Shown: piece after piece, positions 7,902 to 15,905 of the stretch | Layout of the letters: each line of letters begins with the position of its first letter | Numbering within the stretch: position 1 is the first letter of the stretch | Origin: UBA1715 sp964346725 | GTDB taxonomy: Bacteria; Bacteroidota; Bacteroidia; Bacteroidales; UBA1715 | Direction: 5' to 3' | Assembly (NCBI GenBank): GCA_964346725.1 | Contig: CAYFVM010000001.1 | Coordinates: 1-64,000, forward strand | Length of the DNA stretch: 64,000 nucleotides | Position numbers and translations under genes: made by a program | The notes under the pieces: model-generated | The model's database searches: none | The model's input: the letters and a program-made list of their open reading frames with translations, nothing else | What the model was told of the DNA's origin: nothing

Positions 7902-9272
7902 ATGAAACGCATTCATTTATTAGCTATAGGTGGCGCAACACTGCACAGTATTGCAATCACATTGAAAAACGATGGCTTTAATGTTACTGGTAGTGATGAT
8001 GAGATTTATGATCCTTCCTATACCGAATTAAAAGATAATGGTCTATTGCCTAAAGAATTGGGGTGGCATGAATCTTCGATTACTCCAGATATAGATGTAA
8101 TGATAGTTGGAGGGAAAATTCAACCCGATAATCCTGAATTACTCAAGGCACAAAAGCTAGGAATAACAATATATTCGTATTCTGAATTTATTTATGAATT
8201 TTCTAAAGAGAAGCAACGTGTTGTAATTGCCGGAAGTTATGGCAAGAATATGATTGTATCTATCGTGATGCATGTTTTGTCGTACTACGAATTTGATTAT
8301 GACTATTTGTTAAGCTCGGCAGTAAATGATAACGAAAGCACCATCAGATTGTCTAAATCAAGCAATTTGTTGATAGTAGAAGGTGATGAGCATATTTCTT
8401 CGCCAATTGACGATCGTTCAAAATTCGAACATTATAAACCTTGCATAGGTTTGTTGAGTGGCATTGCGTGGGAAGATGTTAAATCTTTTCCTACACTTGA
8501 TGCATACGTAGAGCAATTTAAGCGATATGTAGGTTCAATAAATGAGAATGGAAAACTCGTGTATTGCGAGGACGATGAGTTGGTATGTGACGTTATTTCG
8601 CAAACAGCTTCGCAAAATTTGAAATTGATTCCTTATAAAACCCATCCATACGAGTTGTTCAACAACCATACGTTTTTGAAAATATCAGGAGGACGATTGC
8701 CGATATATATATTTGGCGAACATAATATGAAAAATATAGCTGGAGCATTAAAAGTGTGCCAGTTGTTGCATATTTCGGAAGAGAAGTTTTATCAGGCTTT
8801 GAAATTTTTCAAAGGTCCAATGCGTCAATTACAGTTGCTTGGAAAGAATTCTTCAGTAAACGTATATCGTGATTATGTATTTTCTCCGTTGCGAATGAAT
8901 GCAACTATTAAAGCGGTGCGCGAATTGTATCCTTTGCGGGAATTAGTTGTCTGTCTTGAAGTCGGTGTAGATGGAGAGGTGCCTGAGAATTTCTGGAAGC
9001 GATATGATGATAGTATGCGTCTTGCCGATGAAAAGTTTGTGTTTCTCAGTGCCAAGAATAATGAGCGCAATAGAGTGCAGGCGGCAGAAAAAATGCTAAA
9101 ATCGATATTTGGAACATCTAAAATTAAGATATTCAATAATTTGGTTGATATAAAATCAGAATTATATAGCCTTTCGTGGCAAAATAAAAATCTGCTTTTA
9201 CTTAGGACAGACAACGGTAACGTGTTGAATTTTGAGGAAATGGCAAGTAAGATTTTAAAAATAAATGGCTAA
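7902..9272 (+). CDS. mpl: Mpl-like UDP-N-acetylmuramate:tripeptide ligase with degenerate catalytic motifs
   Basis: The 456-residue Mur-ligase homologue follows Mpl end to end: MKRIHLLAIGGATLHSIAITL, VIVEGDEHISSPIDDRSKF-type central region, IGLLSGIAWEDV and GEHNMKNIAGAL. Mpl recycles murein tripeptide by attaching it to UDP-MurNAc in the cytoplasm. Several hallmark motifs are altered, however. The P-loop GSHGKT is GSYGKN (residues 111-116), the RRLE-type segment is RQLQ (308-311), and the DFAHSP motif is DYVFSP (324-329). The lysine of the P-loop and the GDE acid are kept. It may be catalytically impaired, regulatory, or changed in substrate. The start at 7902 is chosen because the -7 box lies between it and any upstream start. 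Confidence 0.82.
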   Translation: MKRIHLLAIGGATLHSIAITLKNDGFNVTGSDDEIYDPSYTELKDNGLLPKELGWHESSITPDIDVMIVGGKIQPDNPELLKAQKLGITIYSYSEFIYEFSKEKQRVVIAGSYGKNMIVSIVMHVLSYYEFDYDYLLSSAVNDNESTIRLSKSSNLLIVEGDEHISSPIDDRSKFEHYKPCIGLLSGIAWEDVKSFPTLDAYVEQFKRYVGSINENGKLVYCEDDELVCDVISQTASQNLKLIPYKTHPYELFNNHTFLKISGGRLPIYIFGEHNMKNIAGALKVCQLLHISEEKFYQALKFFKGPMRQLQLLGKNSSVNVYRDYVFSPLRMNATIKAVRELYPLRELVVCLEVGVDGEVPENFWKRYDDSMRLADEKFVFLSAKNNERNRVQAAEKMLKSIFGTSKIKIFNNLVDIKSELYSLSWQNKNLLLLRTDNGNVLNFEEMASKILKING

Positions 9273-9318
9273 TACTCAGCAAAGTAAAAGAATTTTGTGA
9301 AAAAAAAATAGTGAACTA

Positions 9319-9348
9319 TTGTACAGATAAAAATCTTTTGTACATTTG
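9319..9348 (+). promoter_or_regulatory. Promoter of tRNA-Glu and rpsT
   Basis: A -33 TTG at 9319-9321 and a -7 TACATTTG at 9341-9348 are separated by 19 bases, the textbook Bacteroidota spacing. The element ends 22 bases before the tRNA and probably drives both tRNA-Glu and rpsT. Confidence 0.75.
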
Positions 9349-9370
9349 CCCACGAAAATCTAACACAGAT

Positions 9371-9442
9371 GGCGAGTTCGTATATCGGTTAGTACACAAG
9401 GTTTTCATCCTTGTTAGAGCGGTTCGACTCCGCTACTCGCTA
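9371..9442 (+). tRNA. tRNA-Glu (anticodon TTC)
   Basis: A full cloverleaf can be folded. The acceptor stem GGCGAGT pairs with ACTCGCT (first pair G-U), the anticodon stem CAAGG/CCTTG encloses the seven-base loop TTTTCAT, and the T stem AGCGG/CCGCT encloses TTCGACT. Loop positions 34-36 are TTC, so it reads GAA/GAG glutamate codons. No CCA is encoded. The tRNA lies 19 bases before rpsT, downstream of a good promoter. Confidence 0.95.
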
Positions 9443-9461
9443 CTAATAAATTTAATGACAA

Positions 9462-9716
9462 ATGGCAAATACTAAATCAGCTGCAAAGGCTGCAAGACAG
9501 GCAAAGACAAGAACAGAGCATAATAAGTATTATGCAAAGACAATGCGTAATGCAGTTCGTGACATTAAAGCACAAAAGGATAAGAAAGAAGCGGAAGCTC
9601 AACTTTCAAAAGTTTATTCTATGGTCGATAAAGTAGCAAGAATGAATATTATCCATAAAAACAAAGCCGCTAATATCAAGTCTGGTGTTAAGAAATACAT
9701 CAATACGTTAGCATAA
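9462..9716 (+). CDS. rpsT: 30S ribosomal protein S20
   Basis: The product is 84 residues, lysine/arginine rich and fully helical in appearance. It begins MANTKSAAKAARQAKTRTEHNKYY and contains KAAINKIIHKNKAANIKS-type helix residues near the C-terminus (MNIIHKNKAANIKSGVKKYI). S20 binds 16S rRNA early in small-subunit assembly. It is likely cotranscribed with the tRNA-Glu just upstream and is followed within 25 bases by a strong terminator. Confidence 0.96.
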   Translation: MANTKSAAKAARQAKTRTEHNKYYAKTMRNAVRDIKAQKDKKEAEAQLSKVYSMVDKVARMNIIHKNKAANIKSGVKKYINTLA

Positions 9717-9737
9717 GTTTTTTTAAACTCATATATG

Positions 9738-9769
9738 AAGGCGAAATCGTAAGGTTTCGCCTTTTTTTT
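9738..9769 (+). terminator. Rho-independent terminator after rpsT
   Basis: A perfect 9-bp stem AAGGCGAAA/TTTCGCCTT (9738-9746 with 9755-9763) with an 8-base loop is followed by a run of T, ending the tRNA-Glu/rpsT unit. Confidence 0.9.
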
Positions 9770-9908
9770 GTGTTTATTCCAAATTATTAAAACGTAAAAT
9801 GAATTTCTGGTTGTGTATATGTATATACGAGCGAACGTCACATTATAAGCAACAATCGTTATTTTGGTCAATCTAATTGTCCTATAAACGAATAATGGAG
9901 TATACAGA

Positions 9909-10631
9909 CTACTTTTCGGTACGAATTTGTTTTAGTCTGATAGCTTGTTTTGCTGCGGTCTGCTCGGCTTCTTTTTTTGATCTGCCTATGTTCTCGCAAA
10001 TTTTTTCGCCGTCCATCAAAATGCTTGATTTGAAATTTGGCGTTTTGCTTTCTGGTATGGCTTCTGTTTCAAATTGTAATTCAATTTTGTTGTGCTGGCA
10101 GTATTGGATGAGAATACTTTTGTAATTGGTATTCTTTTTTTGTGCTTTGTCGTTACAGTGCGGAAGAATGATTTTTTTGAGGATAAATTCTTTTGCTTTC
10201 CTGTATCCTTGGTCTTTATATATAGCACCAATAAATGCTTCCAAACAATTTCCAATGGCATCGTTTTTGCGTATGTTGGGAATTCGTGCAATAAGTTGTT
10301 TCTCCAAATGCAGTTCCATTCCTATCTTGTTCAGATTTTGTCTGTTTACTATGCGTGCACGAAGTTCCGAGAGAATACCTTCTTTGTCTTTTGGATATTC
10401 AGCAAATAAATAATCTGCTACAACGCTATCTAAAATAGCATCACCCAAGAATTCTAGACGTTCGTTATTGCCATACAGCTTAGTCTTTGCAGAAGACCGA
10501 TGAACAAAACATTGACGATAGTATGCAAGTTTTTTAGGGAAAATACCCGTTGTATTGTATACAAACAACGTAAGCTCTTTGTTTTCTTTTGGTGTAAAAA
10601 GAAATTTTAGTGAGGCAACTAATTTATTCAC
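9909..10631 (-). CDS. rnc: Ribonuclease III
   Basis: The 240-residue enzyme cleaves double-stranded RNA in rRNA and mRNA processing. The signature ERLEFLGDAILDSVVADYLF (about residues 58-77) carries the catalytic acidic residues, and NCLEAFIGAIYKDQGY holds the second acidic cluster. A double-stranded RNA binding domain follows from about residue 168 to the end. The gene overlaps the end of fabF by 8 bases, so acpP, fabF and rnc form one operon, a common order in bacteria. Confidence 0.95.
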   Translation of the reverse strand: MNKLVASLKFLFTPKENKELTLFVYNTTGIFPKKLAYYRQCFVHRSSAKTKLYGNNERLEFLGDAILDSVVADYLFAEYPKDKEGILSELRARIVNRQNLNKIGMELHLEKQLIARIPNIRKNDAIGNCLEAFIGAIYKDQGYRKAKEFILKKIILPHCNDKAQKKNTNYKSILIQYCQHNKIELQFETEAIPESKTPNFKSSILMDGEKICENIGRSKKEAEQTAAKQAIRLKQIRTEK

Positions 10632-11880
10632 TATATTTTTTGAAAATTAATGTGCTATTATGTCCACCAAAACCAAAGGTATTGCTAAGAACATACTCGA
10701 CATCACGTTTCTGGGCTTCGTTTATAGTTAAATTAAGTTTGCTGTCAATATTTTCATCAAGCGTTTTGAAGTTGGTTGTAGGAGGAATTATGCCTGTCTG
10801 TATTGCAAAAATAGAAGTTACGGCTTCCATTGCTCCAGCTGCTCCCAACATATGCCCTGTCATTGATTTTGTAGAACTAATGTTAATTTTGTATGCGTCA
10901 TCTCCAAATAGTTTGACGATTGATGCTATTTCTACAATATCACCAATCGGAGTTGATGTTCCGTGAACATTGATATAGTCTATATCTGATGGTTTTATAT
11001 TGGCATCTTCTAATGCGTATTTCATTACGTTAATAGTTCCTAATCCTTCGGGATGAGGAGCTGTTAAATGGTACGCATCGGAACTCAAACCACAACCAAT
11101 AAGTTCAGCATAAATTTTAGCTCCACGTTTTTTAGCATGTTCCAATTCTTCGAGAAGTAATGCAACGCCACCTTCTGCCATAACAAAGCCATCTCTTGTA
11201 GCATCAAACGGACGACTTGCGGTAAGCATTTCGTCATTGTTTTCAGATAGAGCTCTCATTGCATTGAATCCACCAATACCACTAATGTTTATTGGGGCTT
11301 CAGATCCACCAGAAACCATCATATCGGCTTTATTTAGGCGAATATAGTTTACTGCATCTACAATAGCATGTGAAGATGATGCACATGCCGATGAAGTAGC
11401 ATAACTAATTCCGCGAAGTCCGAATTTAATTGAAATCTGGCCGGCAGCCATGTTAGGAATAAGTTTTGGGATAGTGAATGGGCTAAAGCGAGGAATATCA
11501 CCTCCTTCTTCTACCCAAGCTTTTATTTCGGGTTCGTACGAACCAACTCCGCCAATGCCTGTTCCCCAAATTACTCCAATTCTGTCTTTGTTGATTGCTT
11601 CTAGGTCAATTTTTGAATCTTTGAAACATTCTTCTGTTGCAGCGATAGCGAATAATTCAAATAAATCCATTTTACGGACATCTTTTCTATCAACATATAT
11701 GGTAGGGTCAAAGTCTTTTACCTCACAAGCAAATCGCGTTTTGCATTTTTCTGCATTAAAACGGGTGATGGGACCACTACCACTCGTTCCAATGGTTAGA
11801 TTTTTGAAAATCGTATCTATGGAATTACCAATAGGTGTAAATCCTCCAATACCGGTAATTACAACTCGTTTTAATTCCAT
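10624..11880 (-). CDS. fabF: 3-oxoacyl-[acyl-carrier-protein] synthase II
   Basis: This 418-residue condensing enzyme elongates acyl-ACP with malonyl-ACP. The catalytic triad is visible: Cys in ATSSACASSSHA, His in NVHGTSTPIGD and His in TGHMLGAAGAMEA. The start MELKRVVITGIGGFTPIGNS and length match FabF. It lies 14 bases after its substrate carrier acpP and overlaps rnc. Confidence 0.97.
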   Translation of the reverse strand: MELKRVVITGIGGFTPIGNSIDTIFKNLTIGTSGSGPITRFNAEKCKTRFACEVKDFDPTIYVDRKDVRKMDLFELFAIAATEECFKDSKIDLEAINKDRIGVIWGTGIGGVGSYEPEIKAWVEEGGDIPRFSPFTIPKLIPNMAAGQISIKFGLRGISYATSSACASSSHAIVDAVNYIRLNKADMMVSGGSEAPINISGIGGFNAMRALSENNDEMLTASRPFDATRDGFVMAEGGVALLLEELEHAKKRGAKIYAELIGCGLSSDAYHLTAPHPEGLGTINVMKYALEDANIKPSDIDYINVHGTSTPIGDIVEIASIVKLFGDDAYKINISSTKSMTGHMLGAAGAMEAVTSIFAIQTGIIPPTTNFKTLDENIDSKLNLTINEAQKRDVEYVLSNTFGFGGHNSTLIFKKYSE

Positions 11881-11894
11881 AGATAGGATTTTTC

Positions 11895-12131
11895 TTATTT
11901 CTGATTTTTTTCAATAAAAGCAATTGCATCACCAACAGTAGCGATGGTATCTGCTTGATCGTCTGGAATAGAAATGCCAAATTCTTTCTCGAATTCCATA
12001 ATTAACTCTACTGTATCCAAAGAGTCTGCTCCTAGATCGTTTGTGAAATTAGCTTCATTAGTTACTTCAGCAGCATCAACACCTAGCTTTTCTACAATAA
12101 TAGCCTTTACTTTTGATTCAATTTCTGACAT
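11895..12131 (-). CDS. acpP: Acyl carrier protein
   Basis: The product is 78 residues and strongly acidic, with the phosphopantetheine attachment serine in LGADSLDTVELIMEFE. It carries growing acyl chains in type II fatty acid synthesis. It is the first gene of acpP-fabF-rnc. The 170 bases upstream are shared with the divergent purN; I saw no exact TAnnTTTG box on the acpP side. Confidence 0.97.
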   Translation of the reverse strand: MSEIESKVKAIIVEKLGVDAAEVTNEANFTNDLGADSLDTVELIMEFEKEFGISIPDDQADTIATVGDAIAFIEKNQK

Positions 12132-12258
12132 AGTCGTTAAGTTTAGTTATTAATTACGTTTTCGAGTGCAAATAAAGGTTTTTTTTTTAATACAAAAAAG
12201 AAAAATGCTACAATCTTTTATTTTTGGAAATGTCTTTACTTTGAATATCAATTCTTTA

Positions 12259-12266
12259 TATATTTG
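12259..12266 (+). promoter_or_regulatory. -7 promoter element of purN
   Basis: TATATTTG matches TAnnTTTG, 35 bases before the purN ATG. A TTTG at 12240-12243 is too close (15 bases) to be a regular -33 element. Confidence 0.55.
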
Positions 12267-12301
12267 CACATATAAAGTTATTAAAAGGATATTAACAATT
12301 T

Positions 12302-12871
12302 ATGGCGAATATTGCAATTTTTGCTTCAGGTTCGGGCACGAATGCTGAAAATCTTATAAAATCCTATAAGAATAGTGAAATCAACGTAGTACGGTTGTAT
12401 TGTAACAATAAAAATGCGGGTGTTATTGAGCGAGCTAAACAGCTACAGGTGCCTGTTACCGTGTTTACTAAACAAGAGTTAAATGAAACAAGTTTAGTTT
12501 CTGATTTGCTTAAGGCTGAGGGTGTTGAATATGTTATTTTGTCGGGCTTTTTGTTGTTGATGCCTGAGTCTATAATAAAAGAGTATCACAATAAAATGAT
12601 TAACATACATCCAGCATTGTTACCAAATTATGGTGGGAAAGGTATGTTTGGCAGCCACGTACATGAGGCTGTAATAGCTCATAAGGAGAAAGAGAGTGGA
12701 ATTACCATCCATTTGGTAAACGAGGTGTACGATAGCGGAAAAACGCTATTTCAGGCTCGTTGTAACGTTCTCCCTAACGATACTTCCGATTCTTTAGCGC
12801 ATCGCGTTCACGAATTGGAATATCAATATTTCCCTCAAGTTGTGAAGGATTATATTCTTGGAAATTTATAA
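12302..12871 (+). CDS. purN: Phosphoribosylglycinamide formyltransferase
   Basis: PurN transfers a formyl group from 10-formyl-THF to GAR in purine synthesis. The 189-residue protein has the start MANIAIFASGSGTNAENLI, the formyltransferase signature around MINIHPALLPNYGGKGMFGSHVHEAV with catalytic Asn and His, and the later SGITIHLVNEVYDSGKTLFQ region where the conserved Asp is found. Length is normal. It stands alone, divergent from acpP, and is followed by a terminator. Confidence 0.95.
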   Translation: MANIAIFASGSGTNAENLIKSYKNSEINVVRLYCNNKNAGVIERAKQLQVPVTVFTKQELNETSLVSDLLKAEGVEYVILSGFLLLMPESIIKEYHNKMINIHPALLPNYGGKGMFGSHVHEAVIAHKEKESGITIHLVNEVYDSGKTLFQARCNVLPNDTSDSLAHRVHELEYQYFPQVVKDYILGNL

Positions 12872-12876
12872 AAGAA

Positions 12877-12909
12877 AAAAGAGAGTCGCGCACAAACGGA
12901 CTCTCTTTT
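12877..12909. terminator. Bidirectional terminator between purN and nadB
   Basis: An 11-bp stem AAAAGAGAGTC/GACTCTCTTTT (12877-12887 with 12899-12909) lies between the convergent genes. T-rich flanks on both strands allow it to serve both. Confidence 0.85.
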
Positions 12910-12925
12910 CTTTTTCAAATCGTTA

Positions 12926-14509
12926 TTATTTATTTGATTTTTTTGTTGGATGGTCTGCCATGTAGTGTAGACCAATACTTTCTTTACGCGCTTTTGCTGA
13001 TTTAATGACTAAATATCCAACTTGTATTAAGTTGCGCAATTCGCATAATTTCTGAGAAATTTTTGTTTGTTGGTACAAATCTTCTGTTTCAGAATAAATA
13101 GTCCATAAACGGTTATATGCACGTTTTAGGCGTACTTCACTACGAACAATGCCCACGTAGTTGCTTAATATTTGTTGAACTTCCTTCAGACTCTGAGTTA
13201 TGAGCACCATTTCTTCCGGATGAGATGTACCTTCGTCATCCCAGTCTGGAATCTCTAGCTGCCATTCATTTTCGTCTTTTTCTTTCATTGCGCTTACCGA
13301 AGCAAAATTGGCATACGCTATAGCTTCAAGCAAACTATTTGAAGCAAGACGATTTCCCCCATGAAGACCAGTACACGTGGTTTCTCCGGCAGCATAAAGG
13401 TGCTTTATAGATGTTTTTCCATCTAAATCTACTTTTACTCCACCACAGAAATAATGTGCTGCAGGGGTTACCGGTATCATATCTTTAGAAATATCAATGC
13501 CTATGCTCAAGCATTTTTCATAAATATTGGGAAAATGTTTTTTGAGAGCATCTGGATTCAAGTGGGTGCAATCTAAGTATACATGGTCATCGCCACGTGT
13601 TTTCATTTCGTTGTCAATGGCTCTAGATACAATATCGCGTGGTGCCAAATTTTCGCGAGCATCGTATTTGCTCATAAAAGCTATGCCATCTTTATTGCGA
13701 AGTATTGCTCCAAAACCGCGCATTGCTTCGGTAATCAAAAATGAAGGGGATTCATTTGGCTGATAAAGAGCGGTAGGGTGGAATTGTACAAATTCCATAT
13801 TGTCAACAATACCTTTGGCTCTATACACCATGGCAAAACCATCACCGGTAGCAACTATGGGGTTTGTTGTGGTCATATATAATTGTCCTGAACCGCCGGT
13901 AGCAAGCATTGTAGCTTTTGCCAATATGGTAACAATTTCCTTGTTTTCTAGGTTTAGAGCATATGCACCATAACATTTTATATCGGATTGATGACGTTTT
14001 ACCAACATGCCTAAGTGGTGCTGTGTAATAAGGTCAACTGCAAAAAAGTTTTCGTAAATGGTTATATTCTTATGATTGCGAACTTTCTCGCAAAGAGCAC
14101 GTTGTATTTCAAAACCGGTGTTGTCTTTGTGGTGTAGAATTCGAAATTCACTATGGCCGCCTTCACGATGGAGGTCAAAAGATTTGTTTTCGTTGTCTTT
14201 GTCAAATTGTGTTCCCCATGAAATAAGGTCTTTTACGACGTTTGGTGCATATTCTACTACTTTTTCTACGGCTGCGCGGTCGCATATGCCGGCTCCAGCT
14301 ATGAGAGTGTCTTCTACGTGCTTTTTAAAGTTGTCGGATGACGAGGTTGTCAATACTGCGGCTATTCCTCCTTGTGCATATGAGGTGTTGGTTTCGTCGA
14401 GTTTTGCTTTTGAAATAATGGTAACGCTTCCAGAGTCAGCTACTTTAAGAGCAAAACTTAGACCTGCAAGTCCCGAACCAATGACTAAATAATCAGTTGT
14501 TATTCTCAT
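12926..14509 (-). CDS. nadB: L-aspartate oxidase
   Basis: NadB is the FAD enzyme that makes iminoaspartate for NAD synthesis. The 527-residue protein starts with the dinucleotide-binding motif DYLVIGSGLAGLSFAL, has the TSYAQGGIAAV segment, the active-site HPTALY region and a second FAD segment LYAAGETTCTGLHGGNRLASNSLLEA. The C-terminal helical domain is present, so it is full length. No nadA or nadC is adjacent in this window. Confidence 0.95.
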   Translation of the reverse strand: MRITTDYLVIGSGLAGLSFALKVADSGSVTIISKAKLDETNTSYAQGGIAAVLTTSSSDNFKKHVEDTLIAGAGICDRAAVEKVVEYAPNVVKDLISWGTQFDKDNENKSFDLHREGGHSEFRILHHKDNTGFEIQRALCEKVRNHKNITIYENFFAVDLITQHHLGMLVKRHQSDIKCYGAYALNLENKEIVTILAKATMLATGGSGQLYMTTTNPIVATGDGFAMVYRAKGIVDNMEFVQFHPTALYQPNESPSFLITEAMRGFGAILRNKDGIAFMSKYDARENLAPRDIVSRAIDNEMKTRGDDHVYLDCTHLNPDALKKHFPNIYEKCLSIGIDISKDMIPVTPAAHYFCGGVKVDLDGKTSIKHLYAAGETTCTGLHGGNRLASNSLLEAIAYANFASVSAMKEKDENEWQLEIPDWDDEGTSHPEEMVLITQSLKEVQQILSNYVGIVRSEVRLKRAYNRLWTIYSETEDLYQQTKISQKLCELRNLIQVGYLVIKSAKARKESIGLHYMADHPTKKSNK

Positions 14510-14528
14510 TGTATTTATGTCTATGAGT

Positions 14529-15863
14529 TTAGTTTCCTAAACTTCTTGTATACATTTTGGAGACATCTTCTTTTAATTTCTTCAATTCCGAAGGAACAAA
14601 ATACATCATGTGTCCGCCATTATAATAGGTAAATGTTATTCTATTGCTTAAAATAGGGGGTAAATTCATGTGATTGATGGCGTATGAAGTGCCAAAATAA
14701 CTAGTGGCCAAGTCATAACGACCATTTGCAATAAGAATTTCCATGTTTGGGTTGATGAACATGGCATTGCGAAGCTCGGAAGTAACGTTTAAATATTTGC
14801 CATCTCCATATTTCCAAGGGCGAACATCGCCAATTAGGTAAAATCTGTCTTCAATAGGGTAGTTGAGTTCTTTGCGTACATAGTCATTGAAAGATGCGCC
14901 TACTGCTCCTGCAATTTCGGTGTAGCTAGGGTCTTCAGAAGCGTAATCGCGGTCATTCGCGGGGTCTGGCATTGTCAATCGTCCGTCGTAGCGACCGATT
15001 ATAAGATTTTGTTTGTCAAGCAACAATTTGCGGAATTGCCAGCTTGGAATTTTTAAGTTATGGTCTAGAATAATGTCTGCATTGATACCAATGTAGGATT
15101 CTATTTTCTTTGCCATAGCATATTTTTCGTTAATCGTAAGCAAATCTCCTTTGAGAAGTGCAGATGCGTATTCTCCCATCGCAAATTCTTCAGCATCTTC
15201 TACAAATTCATCCTCCGATTTTTCTGGTGTAATAANNNNNNNNNNNNNNNNNNNNNNNNNNNNNNNNNNNNNNNNNNNNNNNNNNNNNNNNNNNNNNNNN
15301 NNNNNNNNNNNNNNNNNNNNNNNNNNNNNNNNNNNTCTGCTTGTCCATTGGTTAATGAAGTCGCCGATAGTTTTTATATCATTTTCATATCCATAAAATT
15401 GGTCGGGCTTTTCTTCGCCAATTGGTTTGCTAAAACCGCATCCAACAGGGTCTATAAAAACCAAATCGGTTATGTCAAGCCAACATTCTTCGTTATTTAC
15501 AAGGTTTAAAGTTCTTGGAGGAAGTTCAACTTTACCATATTCTGTAGTTACTACTTTTTTCGGACCAATAGCTCCCATGTGTAACCATGCAGAAGAAGAA
15601 CCAGGTCCTCCATTAAATACGAATGTAACAGGACGTTTGCGAACATCTGTTACGTCATTTTTGGTGTATGCTATATAAAAAATGTTAGCCGTTTCTTTTC
15701 TGGTTTTATCTTTTAGAGCAAAGAAACCTGTTGAGGCTTGATAGTTAATCGTTTTGTTGTTTATGGAAACTTGTCCAACGGTGTTTACAATTTTTGCAGA
15801 ATCTTGTGCTTTGCAAAAAACAAAAAAACTGAGAGTGAGGCAAAGTGAAATTATTCGTTTCAT
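14529..15863 (-). CDS. Secreted S10 family serine carboxypeptidase, interrupted by an assembly gap
   Basis: The signal peptide (MKRIISLCLTLSFFVFCKAQ) is followed by the S10 motif VFNGGPGSSSAWLHMGAIGP. After the gap come the Asp-containing segment IANGRYDLATSY and the His-containing YNGGHMMYF near the end, the other two members of the triad. The catalytic serine motif (GESYG type) should fall just after FINQWTSR, exactly where 100 N stand (15236-15335). The parts in frame on both sides of the gap are coincidence or luck, because the N run is a placeholder. About 100 residues appear to be missing compared with the family. It probably acts in the periplasm or outside the cell. Confidence 0.85.
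   Translation of the reverse strand: MKRIISLCLTLSFFVFCKAQDSAKIVNTVGQVSINNKTINYQASTGFFALKDKTRKETANIFYIAYTKNDVTDVRKRPVTFVFNGGPGSSSAWLHMGAIGPKKVVTTEYGKVELPPRTLNLVNNEECWLDITDLVFIDPVGCGFSKPIGEEKPDQFYGYENDIKTIGDFINQWTSRXXXXXXXXXXXXXXXXXXXXXXXXXXXXXXXXXXITPEKSEDEFVEDAEEFAMGEYASALLKGDLLTINEKYAMAKKIESYIGINADIILDHNLKIPSWQFRKLLLDKQNLIIGRYDGRLTMPDPANDRDYASEDPSYTEIAGAVGASFNDYVRKELNYPIEDRFYLIGDVRPWKYGDGKYLNVTSELRNAMFINPNMEILIANGRYDLATSYFGTSYAINHMNLPPILSNRITFTYYNGGHMMYFVPSELKKLKEDVSKMYTRSLGN
15236..15335. other. Assembly gap (100 N) inside the S10 peptidase gene
   Basis: Exactly 100 N, a standard scaffold placeholder of unknown true length. The missing stretch should encode the catalytic serine region of the peptidase. 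Confidence 0.99.
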
Positions 15864-15884
15864 ATGTGCTATTTTTTATTACCA

Positions 15885-15892
15885 CAAAGATA
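15885..15892 (-). promoter_or_regulatory. -7 promoter element of the S10 peptidase gene
   Basis: TATCTTTG on the minus strand matches TAnnTTTG, 22 bases upstream of the ATG at 15863. Confidence 0.6.
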
Positions 15893-15905
15893 ATAATTCT
15901 AGAGC

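Noticed and set aside
9294..9318. A9 run upstream of tRNA-Glu as a third slippery site
   Set aside because: It is outside any gene, so it has no frame to shift.
12171..12200. Long T run upstream of acpP as a possible terminator or slippery site
   Set aside because: It is intergenic, has no stem beside it, and is outside any coding frame.
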